Origin: Acetobacteraceae bacterium
Lineage (GTDB): Bacteria; Pseudomonadota; Alphaproteobacteria; Acetobacterales; Acetobacteraceae
Length of the DNA: 6,731 nucleotides
Assembly (NCBI GenBank): GCA_027340195.1
Contig: DAHWNE010000301.1
Location: 1 to 6,731 of the forward strand
Reading direction: 5' to 3'
Shown in pieces: positions 1 through 5,981 of the stretch. The notes under the pieces were generated by a model that did not search any database, had not been told where the DNA came from, and was given only the letters and a program-made list of their open reading frames with translations. The first letter of the stretch is position 1. Every line of letters begins with the position of its first letter. The position numbers were made by a program, and so were the translations under genes.

Positions 1-912
1 GAACAGCCGGACCTGCACCACACCGAGCTTCTCCCCCCGCTCCCGCAGCGCGGCGGCGGTGGCGCGCGCGGTCTCGGCCGCGCTGCCCATCACCACCACC
101 ACGCGCTCGGCATCCGGCGGGCCGTCGTAGTCGAACAGCCGGTAGCACCGTCCGGTCAGCGCGCCGAGCCGGTCCATCGCCTTCTGTACATGGCCGGGCA
201 TCGCGGCCACGAACGGGTTCACCGTCTCGCGCGCCTGGAAGAACGTGTCCGGATTATGCGCGGTGCCGCGCACCACCGGATGCTCGGGATCGAGTGCGCG
301 GGCACGGTGCGCGTGCACCAGATCGTCATCGATCATGGCGCGGATCTGCGCGTCGTCGAGCAAGTCCAGGGTGTTCACCTCGTGGGAGGTGCGGAACCCG
401 TCGAAGAAATGCAGCAGCGGCACCCTCCCCGCCAGGGTCGCCGCCTGCGCGATCAGCGCCAGATCATGTGCCTCCTGCACCGAGGCCGAACAGAGCAGCG
501 CGAAGCCGGCGGAGCGCACCGCCATCACATCGGAATGATCGCCGAAGATCGACAGCGCCTGGGTTGCGACCGAGCGTGCCGCGACATGGAACACCGTGGG
601 TGTCAGCTCGCCCGCGATCTTGAACATGTTGGGCAGCATCAGCAGCAGCCCTTGCGAGGCGGTGAAGGTGGTGGTGAGCGCGCCGGCCTGCAACGCGCCA
701 TGCACGGCGCCGGCGGCTCCACCTTCGCTTTGCATCTCCTGCACCACCGGCACTTCGCCCCAGATGTTGGGAATACCGGCGGCGGCCCATTCGTCGGCCA
801 GCTCGGCCATGGTGGACGAGGGCGTGATCGGGAAGATCGCGCAGACCTCGTTCACCCGATAGGCGACATGGGCGACCGCGGTGTTGCCATCCATGGTGGC
901 GCTTGTGCCCAT
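1..912 (-). CDS. nifJ: Pyruvate:ferredoxin (flavodoxin) oxidoreductase, N-terminal part (runs off the left edge)
   Basis: NifJ interconverts pyruvate + CoA with acetyl-CoA + CO2, passing electrons to ferredoxin or flavodoxin through thiamine diphosphate and Fe-S clusters in the cytoplasm. The window holds residues 1-304 of a family that is usually near 1,170-1,200 residues. Seen here are FPITPSSTMAE (27-37), with Thr30 matching the pyruvate-site threonine; EMQSEG (59-64), with Glu63 matching the catalytic glutamate of the thiamine site; and TASQGLLLM (84-92). Also present are HVAARSVATQALSIFGDHSDV (109-129, Arg113 matching the substrate arginine), HFFDGFRTSHE (168-178) and RALDPEHPVVRGT (205-217). 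Reading continues past GEKLGVVQVRLF at the edge with no stop, so this is the pyruvate-binding domain I and the beginning of the following domain; the Fe-S domains lie outside. The ATG at 912 is 1 base after the preceding stop and has a good ribosome binding site. Last visible gene of the ppsA operon. The identity is nearly certain; the physiological direction is unknown. Confidence 0.96.
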   Translation of the reverse strand, partial: MGTSATMDGNTAVAHVAYRVNEVCAIFPITPSSTMAELADEWAAAGIPNIWGEVPVVQEMQSEGGAAGAVHGALQAGALTTTFTASQGLLLMLPNMFKIAGELTPTVFHVAARSVATQALSIFGDHSDVMAVRSAGFALLCSASVQEAHDLALIAQAATLAGRVPLLHFFDGFRTSHEVNTLDLLDDAQIRAMIDDDLVHAHRARALDPEHPVVRGTAHNPDTFFQARETVNPFVAAMPGHVQKAMDRLGALTGRCYRLFDYDGPPDAERVVVVMGSAAETARATAAALRERGEKLGVVQVRLF

Positions 913-913
913 A

Positions 914-2542
914 TCAGCCCTCCGCCGGTTCGGCGATCATGGTGATCGCGTGGCACGGGCATTGTTCGTAGCAGACCGCGCAGCCGGTGCATTTCGTGTA
1001 GTCATAGCGGTAGCGGTTGCCGGGACCGAGCTTCACGATCGCATCCTCCGGGCATGCGGCGTAGCAATTGTCGCACTCGAAACAGACCCCGCAGGACAGG
1101 CAACGCTGGGCTTCCCGGCGGGCCTCGGGCGGGGCGAGCCCGGCGGCGATCTCGGCGAACCCGATGCGGTCGGCGGGCGGGGTCTCGCGCTGCGCGGCAG
1201 GGTCGGCATCGCTGAACAAAGGCAGATGGAGCATGGCGAAGCGCGCAACCGGCGGCGGCTCCGGCTCCGACAGCGCCACGCCGCGCAGCCAGGCGTCGAT
1301 ATGGCGCGCCGCGCGCTTGCCGTGGCCCACCGCGACGGTAACGCTGCGCTGCGCCGGGACCATGTCGCCACCGGCGAAAATCCCCTCCGCCCCGGTCATC
1401 ATGTCGGGCCCCACCGCCACCGTGCCATCGGGGCGCAACGCCACGCCCGGCACGCGACGCAGGAAGCCGCTGTCGCTGTCCTGGCCGAGCGCGAGCACCA
1501 CCGCATCCGCGCTCAGGGTCTCGAACTCCCCGGTCGGCTGCGGGCGGCCGTCGGCGTCGATCGTCATGCGCTCGACCGTGAGCGCCTCGCCGTCGATCTG
1601 GCGGATGGTGGTGAGCCACTTGATCTTCACGCCCTCGGCCAGCGCGGCGTCGGCCTCGAACTCGTGTGCCGGCATATGCGCGCGGTCGCGGCGATAGACG
1701 ATGACGGCCTCCGCCGCGCCCAGCCGGCGGGCGGTGCGGGCGGCGTCCATCGCGGTGTTGCCGCCGCCGTACACCACCACCCGGCGGCCGAGCTGCGGGC
1801 GTTCCCCGGCGCTCACCTCCCGCAGCAGGCTGACCGCGTCCAGTACCCGGGCGGCGTCGCGGGCGGGGATATCGACGTGATGGGAGAGCCCGGCCCCGAT
1901 CGCCACGAACACGGCATCGAACCGCCCGGCCTCGCGGTCCGCCACCAGATCTTCCACCTTGCGGTTCAGCACGATGCGCACGCCGAAGGCCTCGATGCGC
2001 GCGATCTCGCGGGCGAGTTCGGCGCGCGGCAGCCGATAGGCGGGGATGCCGAAATGCAACATCCCGCCGGCGACCGGCCCGGCCTCGTGAATCTCCACCG
2101 CATGGCCCAGCCGGGTCAGGTGGTAGCCGCAGGAGAGGCCCGAGGGGCCGGCACCCACCACCAGCACCCGCCGCCCGGAAGGCGCCGCCGCCGGCGGGAA
2201 GCCCCAGCCGTGTTCGGCGGCGCAATCGCCGAGGTAGCGTTCCACCGCATGGATGCTGACCGCGGCGTCCAGTTCGTTGCGGTTGCACGCGGTTTCGCAC
2301 GGGTGATAGCAAACACGGCCATGCGTCGCCGGCAGCGGGTTATCGGCAACCAGGCGCTCCCACGCGGCACGATCGTTGCCGGCCTGGGCCAGAGCAAGCC
2401 AGCCCTGGATGTCTTCTCCCGCCGGGCAGGCTTGAGAACAGGGCGGCAGCAGATCGAGATACACCGGCCGGCGCACCCGCACCGGGCCGGCGCCGGGTTC
2501 GGCGGTCAGATCCACCGCCGGAGCCAGATCGGGTCGTTTCAT
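914..2542 (-). CDS. GltD-like FAD/NAD(P) oxidoreductase with C-terminal 2x[4Fe-4S] ferredoxin domain
   Basis: This 542-residue protein belongs to the glutamate synthase small-subunit (GltD/NfnB/DsrL-like) flavoprotein family. The N-terminal Fe-S region has CSQACP (Cys35, Cys39) and VCYHPCETAC (Cys78, 82, 86). The FAD Rossmann motif GAGPSG is at 130-135, the NAD(P)H Rossmann motif GGGNTAMD at 259-266, and the FAD-contacting IFAGGD at 388-393. The C-terminus carries two ferredoxin motifs of the form CxxCxxCxxxCP (Cys487-490-493-497 and Cys518-521-524-528), preceded by RCLSCG (Cys481, 484). No glutamate synthase large subunit is nearby, and nifJ follows by 1 base. An electron-transfer role between NAD(P)H and the ferredoxin or flavodoxin used by NifJ is therefore more likely than glutamate synthesis; this is inferred. 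The ATG at 2542 overlaps the pfkB stop (ATGA), with only a weak GGGGAAA-like site upstream. The reading frame stays open upstream into pfkB, but MKRPDLAP is the natural start. Confidence 0.92.
   Translation of the reverse strand: MKRPDLAPAVDLTAEPGAGPVRVRRPVYLDLLPPCSQACPAGEDIQGWLALAQAGNDRAAWERLVADNPLPATHGRVCYHPCETACNRNELDAAVSIHAVERYLGDCAAEHGWGFPPAAAPSGRRVLVVGAGPSGLSCGYHLTRLGHAVEIHEAGPVAGGMLHFGIPAYRLPRAELAREIARIEAFGVRIVLNRKVEDLVADREAGRFDAVFVAIGAGLSHHVDIPARDAARVLDAVSLLREVSAGERPQLGRRVVVYGGGNTAMDAARTARRLGAAEAVIVYRRDRAHMPAHEFEADAALAEGVKIKWLTTIRQIDGEALTVERMTIDADGRPQPTGEFETLSADAVVLALGQDSDSGFLRRVPGVALRPDGTVAVGPDMMTGAEGIFAGGDMVPAQRSVTVAVGHGKRAARHIDAWLRGVALSEPEPPPVARFAMLHLPLFSDADPAAQRETPPADRIGFAEIAAGLAPPEARREAQRCLSCGVCFECDNCYAACPEDAIVKLGPGNRYRYDYTKCTGCAVCYEQCPCHAITMIAEPAEG
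918..923 (-). promoter_or_regulatory. Ribosome binding site of nifJ
   Basis: The minus strand reads GGAGGG, five bases before the ATG at 912. It lies inside the last codons of the upstream gene. It supports the ATG at 912 over a second in-frame ATG six codons later (Met7), which has no comparable site, and suggests translation coupled to the gene before it. Confidence 0.7.
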
Positions 2543-3477
2543 GGCAGGTCTTTCCCCGTCAGCGCCCGGTAGCGCGCGGCGACATCGGCGCGGGTGAGCC
2601 GCGCCGTGCCGACCCCGCTCACCGCCGCCGCCCCGGCGGCAAGGCCCCAGTCCAGCGCCTCCGCCGGCGTCGCGCCGCGCGCCAGGGCCAGCACCATGGC
2701 GGCCAGGAACGCATCGCCCGCGCCCACCGCGCTCCGCACCGGGCCGGCCAGCGCGGGGCGCCGCACCACCCCCTCCGCCGTGGCCAGCAACGCGCCGTCC
2801 GCGCCCAGGCTGACCGAGACCATCCGCGCCGCGCCGCCCTCCACCAGGGCGCGCGCCTCGGCCGCCTGGGCCGCCGGATCCGCCAGCGGACGACCCACCA
2901 AGGATTCCAGTTCGCCCAGGCTCGGCTTCAGCAGATCGATCCCGGCACCGAGGCTCGCGCGCAGCGCCGGCCCGGAGGTATCCAGCACGAAGCGCCGACC
3001 GCGCGCCGCCGCCGCCCGTGCCGCGATCGCATAGCCCTCCGCCGGCACGCCGGGCGGCAGGCTGCCGCTGGCGACCACGAACCCGCCTTCCGCCGCGTCC
3101 ACCGCGGCCAGCGCGGCCCGCCATTCCGCTTCGGCGAGTTCCGGGCCGGCGGGCACGAAGCGGTATTCCGCGCCGCTGTCCATGGCCCGCACGCTGAAGG
3201 AGACGCGGGTACGCCCGGCGATCGGCACGGCGCGATACGCCACCCCGGCATCGTCCAGCAGCTCGGTCAGGAACCGCCCGGTGGCGCCGCCGGCCGCCAG
3301 CACCGCCAGCGCATCGCCGCCCAGCGCGTGGACCACGCGGGCGACGTTGATACCGCCGCCGCCGGGATCGACATGCTCCCCCGTGGTGCGGATTTTGTGC
3401 ACCGGCCGCACCCAGGGCGCGGCGCCGGCCAGATCGATCGCCGGATTCAACGTGAGGGTGACGATGCGCGGCGCCAC
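2539..3477 (-). CDS. pfkB: 6-phosphofructokinase, PfkB (type II, ribokinase family)
   Basis: A cytoplasmic sugar kinase that phosphorylates fructose 6-phosphate to fructose 1,6-bisphosphate with ATP, the committed glycolytic step. The 312 residues match the usual length of about 310. Seen are LTLNPAID at 8-15; the substrate-side motif PGGGGINVAR at 38-47, which fits E. coli PfkB better than the GKGINVAK type of FruK; ASGSLPPGV at 136-144; KPSLGEL at 184-190; VSLGADGA at 222-229; and VGAGDAF at 251-257 with Asp255 as the catalytic base. The start is GTG, 1 base after the ppsA stop, with GGAAGG five bases upstream. The stop overlaps the ATG of the next gene. Placement directly after PEP synthase sets a glycolytic enzyme beside a gluconeogenic one. 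1-phosphofructokinase or tagatose-6-phosphate kinase activity cannot be ruled out from sequence alone. Confidence 0.9.
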   Translation of the reverse strand: MAPRIVTLTLNPAIDLAGAAPWVRPVHKIRTTGEHVDPGGGGINVARVVHALGGDALAVLAAGGATGRFLTELLDDAGVAYRAVPIAGRTRVSFSVRAMDSGAEYRFVPAGPELAEAEWRAALAAVDAAEGGFVVASGSLPPGVPAEGYAIAARAAAARGRRFVLDTSGPALRASLGAGIDLLKPSLGELESLVGRPLADPAAQAAEARALVEGGAARMVSVSLGADGALLATAEGVVRRPALAGPVRSAVGAGDAFLAAMVLALARGATPAEALDWGLAAGAAAVSGVGTARLTRADVAARYRALTGKDLP

Positions 3478-3478
3478 G

Positions 3479-5890
3479 TCAGCCTTCCGTCCCGCGGCGC
3501 TCTGCCTGGCGCACGATCTCGATGGTGCGCAGCAGACTGCCGGGGTTGACGCTGATCGAATCGATCCCGATCCCGGCCAGGAACGCCGCGATCTCCGGGT
3601 AATTGGCCGGCGCCTCGCCGCAGATGCCGATCTTGCGATGGTTGCGGTGCGCGCCGGCCACCGCCAGGCGCAGCATCTCCAGCATCCCGGGGTCGCGCTC
3701 GTCGAAATCGAACGCGACGATATCCGAGTCCCGGTCCACGCCCAGCGTGAGCTGGGTCAGATCGTTCGACCCGATGGAGAAACCGTCGAACACCGCGGCG
3801 AACGCGTCGGCCTGGATGACATTGTTCGGGATCTCGCACATCACGTAGATTTCCAGCCCGTCCTCACCGCGCCGGAGGCCGTGCTTCGCCATTTCGGCCA
3901 ACACCGTCTCCGCCTCCGACACGCGACGGCAGAACGGGACCATCACCAGCAGGTTGGTCAGCCCCATCTCCTTGCGTACTCGCAGCAAGGCGGCGCATTC
4001 CAGCGCGAAGCCCTCGGCATAGGCGGGGTGTGCATAGCGGGCGGCGCCGCGGAAGCCCAGCATCGGGTTGGCCTCGCGCGGCTCGAACGCGGCGCCGCCG
4101 ATCAGCGAAGCGTATTCGTTGGTCTTGAAGTCCGACAGCCGCACGATCACCGGGCGCGGATAGAACGCCGCGGCGATGGTGCCCACACCCTCGGCCAGGG
4201 TGCGCACGAAGAACTCCACCGGCGAGGCATCGGCCGTGGCACGCGCGGCGATGGCGGCACGGTCCGCGGCGTCGATCCGCTCCGGGTGGATCAGCGCCAT
4301 CGGGTGGATGCCGATATGCTCGTTGATGATGAACTCCATCCGCGCCAGCCCGACGCCCGCGTTCGGCATCATCGCGCTGCGGAACGCGAGATCGGGGTTG
4401 CCGAGGTTCACCATGATCGCGGTCTTGGGCATCGCCAGGGTGCCGACATCGACCCGCGCCACCTCGAAGGGCAGCGTGCCGGGATAGACCACGCCCGCCT
4501 CGCCCCCGGCGCAGGAGACCGTGACCGCAGCGCCGGTCGCCAGCGCGGTGGTGGCGTTCCCCGCCCCCACCACCGCCGGCACGCCGAGTTCGCGCGCCAC
4601 GATCGCGGCGTGGCAGGTGCGTCCGCCATGGTCGGTGACGATGGCGCCGGCCGTCTTCATCACCGGCTCCCAGTCCGGGCTGGTGGACGCCGCGACCAGC
4701 ACCTCCCCGGGGCGGAACGCACCGAGGTCCCCGGTGCCGCGGATCACCCGCACGGTGCCGTTGGCGATCTTCTCCCCCACCGCGCGGCCGGTCACCAGCG
4801 GCTTCGCCTCGGCGCGCAGGCTGTAGGTTTCCAGCATCCCGCCGCGCCGGCGCGAGGCCACCGTCTCCGGCCGGGCCTGCACGATATACAGCTTGCCGTC
4901 CACCGCGTCCTTCGCCCACTCGATATCCATCGGTTCCGCATGGCCGACGCCGGCGGAATAATGATCCTCGATGCGGATCGCGGCTTCGGCCAAGCTCAGT
5001 ACCTCGGCGTCGGTCAGGCAGAAGCGCGCCTGCCGCTCGGGCGGGGTCGGGATGTCGCGCGTGGTCGCCCCGGTATGGCCATCGGCGAGCACCATCGTCA
5101 GCTGCTTGCGACCCAGTTCGCGGCGCAGCACGGCGCGGTGGCCGGCGCGGAAGGTCGGCTTGTGGACGTGGAACTCGTCCGGATCCACCTTGCCTTGCAC
5201 CACGTTCTCGCCGAGCCCGTAGGAGCCGGTGATGAACACCACGTCGCGGAACCCGGACTCGGTATCCAGCGTGAAGATCACGCCGCTGGCGGCGGCATCC
5301 GAGCGCACCATCTTCATCACGCCCACCGACAGCGCGACCTTGAAATGATCGAACCCGTTGTTGACGCGATAAACGATGCCGCGGTCGGTGAACAGGGAGG
5401 CGAAGCAGCGGCGGCAGGCTTCGAACAGATCCTCGGCGCCGGCGATGTTGAGGTAGCTCTCGTGCTGGCCGGCGAAGCTCGCCGTCGGCAGGTCCTCGGC
5501 GGTGGCGGAACTGCGCACCGCGACGGCCACGCCCGGCCCGTATTCGCGCTCCAGCGTCGCGTAGGCCTCTCCGATCGCTGCCCGTAGCCGCGCGGTGCCG
5601 GTGGCGGCGTACACCAGCGCGCGCGCGCCGGCCGCCGCGGTCGCCAGCGCGGCGACGTCGGTCACATCCAGCGGGTCGAGCAGCGCGCGCAGCCGAGGCC
5701 AGGCGTCAGCCTCGGTCAGTGCCTGACGATAGGCGCCGGCAGTGAGTGCGAACCCGTTTGGCACCAGCACACCGGCCGCGCCCAGTCGGCTGTACATCTC
5801 GCCCAACGAGGCGTTCTTACCGCCGACCTCGGCGACGTCTCCGATCCCGAGGGTGGAGAACCAACGCACCAACGCGGAGTCTGCGGACAT
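3479..5890 (-). CDS. ppsA: Phosphoenolpyruvate synthase (pyruvate, water dikinase)
   Basis: PpsA converts pyruvate + ATP + H2O to PEP + AMP + phosphate, the entry to gluconeogenesis from pyruvate. The protein has 803 residues, against 792 in E. coli. Domains in order: an N-terminal ATP-grasp nucleotide-binding part, with VGGKNASLGEM at 22-32, RSSATAEDLPTASFAGQHES at 126-145 and VQARPET at 337-343; a central swivelling phosphohistidine domain, with GGRTCHAAIVAREL at 422-435 and His427 as the phosphorylated residue; and a C-terminal PEP/pyruvate TIM barrel, with LSDFKTNEYASLIGG at 585-599, FSIGSNDLTQLTLG at 704-717 and ICGEAP at 756-761, Cys757 being the catalytic acid cysteine. All key residues are present and nothing suggests damage. 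First gene of the operon that continues into pfkB. The ATG at 5890 is preferred because a strong ribosome binding site precedes it and it gives the usual short family N-terminus. The FNR/FixK-type box about 60 bases upstream suggests induction at low oxygen. Confidence 0.96.
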   Translation of the reverse strand: MSADSALVRWFSTLGIGDVAEVGGKNASLGEMYSRLGAAGVLVPNGFALTAGAYRQALTEADAWPRLRALLDPLDVTDVAALATAAAGARALVYAATGTARLRAAIGEAYATLEREYGPGVAVAVRSSATAEDLPTASFAGQHESYLNIAGAEDLFEACRRCFASLFTDRGIVYRVNNGFDHFKVALSVGVMKMVRSDAAASGVIFTLDTESGFRDVVFITGSYGLGENVVQGKVDPDEFHVHKPTFRAGHRAVLRRELGRKQLTMVLADGHTGATTRDIPTPPERQARFCLTDAEVLSLAEAAIRIEDHYSAGVGHAEPMDIEWAKDAVDGKLYIVQARPETVASRRRGGMLETYSLRAEAKPLVTGRAVGEKIANGTVRVIRGTGDLGAFRPGEVLVAASTSPDWEPVMKTAGAIVTDHGGRTCHAAIVARELGVPAVVGAGNATTALATGAAVTVSCAGGEAGVVYPGTLPFEVARVDVGTLAMPKTAIMVNLGNPDLAFRSAMMPNAGVGLARMEFIINEHIGIHPMALIHPERIDAADRAAIAARATADASPVEFFVRTLAEGVGTIAAAFYPRPVIVRLSDFKTNEYASLIGGAAFEPREANPMLGFRGAARYAHPAYAEGFALECAALLRVRKEMGLTNLLVMVPFCRRVSEAETVLAEMAKHGLRRGEDGLEIYVMCEIPNNVIQADAFAAVFDGFSIGSNDLTQLTLGVDRDSDIVAFDFDERDPGMLEMLRLAVAGAHRNHRKIGICGEAPANYPEIAAFLAGIGIDSISVNPGSLLRTIEIVRQAERRGTEG
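3483..3488 (-). promoter_or_regulatory. Ribosome binding site of pfkB (GTG start)
   Basis: The minus strand reads GGAAGG, five bases before the GTG at 3477, inside the last codons of ppsA. It supports the non-ATG start, which also gives the expected family N-terminus (Met-Ala-Pro-Arg-Ile followed by TLTLNPAID), and suggests coupling of pfkB translation to ppsA. Confidence 0.65.
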
Positions 5891-5896
5891 CGAACG

Positions 5897-5903
5897 TCCT
5901 CCC
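5897..5903 (-). promoter_or_regulatory. Ribosome binding site of ppsA
   Basis: The minus strand reads GGGAGGA, six bases before the ATG at 5890, a strong Shine-Dalgarno sequence at ideal spacing. It decides the start against an in-frame ATG at 5926, which would add 12 residues, put this site inside the coding region and leave that ATG without a comparable site. Confidence 0.8.
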
Positions 5904-5916
5904 TCAACCCAGGCAA

Positions 5917-5922
5917 AGGCTA
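5917..5922 (-). promoter_or_regulatory. Possible -10 element of the ppsA promoter
   Basis: The minus strand reads TAGCCT, which keeps the first two and the last bases of TATAAT. It would place transcription start near 5910 and centre the FNR/FixK box close to -40.5, about the class II activator position of -41.5. No good -35 element is present, as expected if an activator replaces it. The hexamer is weak and was partly chosen for its spacing, so it is tentative. Confidence 0.3.
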
Positions 5923-5943
5923 ACACGGTGGGGCCGGGCGACG

Positions 5944-5957
5944 TTGATCTGCGTCAA
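5944..5957. promoter_or_regulatory. FNR/FixK-type operator (anaerobox)
   Basis: The sequence is TTGAT-CTGC-GTCAA, matching TTGATN4ATCAA at nine of ten defined positions. The symmetry extends one base outward on each side (G at 5943, C at 5958). It lies 24 bases past the hypE stop and its centre is 60 bases upstream of the ppsA ATG, in non-coding DNA. Crp/Fnr-family regulators (FNR, FixK, FnrN) bind such sites and usually activate genes when oxygen is low. The target is inferred to be the ppsA-pfkB-oxidoreductase-nifJ operon. Confidence 0.72.
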
Positions 5958-5981
5958 CCACAAGCACCGACAGCGCCCCGC

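Noticed and set aside
190..945. 251-codon plus-strand open frame opposite nifJ.
   Set aside because: The minus strand here encodes an unbroken, highly conserved NifJ N-terminus; the plus-strand translation has no recognisable features.
881..2572. 563-codon plus-strand open frame opposite the GltD-like gene.
   Set aside because: Low-complexity, Arg/His/Gly-rich translation without motifs, fully explained as a shadow of the real minus-strand gene.
2543..3124. Possible N-terminal extension of the GltD-like protein, since its frame is open up to 3124.
   Set aside because: The extension is a Gly/Arg/Ala-rich out-of-frame reading of pfkB. The family N-terminus fits the ATG at 2542 that overlaps the pfkB stop.
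3182..5587. Very long open frame (801 codons) on the plus strand, antisense to ppsA and pfkB.
   Set aside because: Its translation is rich in Arg, His, Gly and Ala with no recognisable domain, and it mirrors strongly conserved PpsA and PfkB coding sequence. Long antisense frames are expected in such GC-rich codon usage.
5891..5926. Alternative upstream ATG for ppsA at 5926.
   Set aside because: It has no good ribosome binding site and would bury the strong GGGAGGA at 5897-5903 inside the coding region; the added 12 residues are not typical of the family.
5927..5981. Rho-independent terminator between hypE and ppsA.
   Set aside because: The only clear inverted repeat there is the short FNR/FixK palindrome, which has no GC-rich stem and no following T-run on the minus strand.
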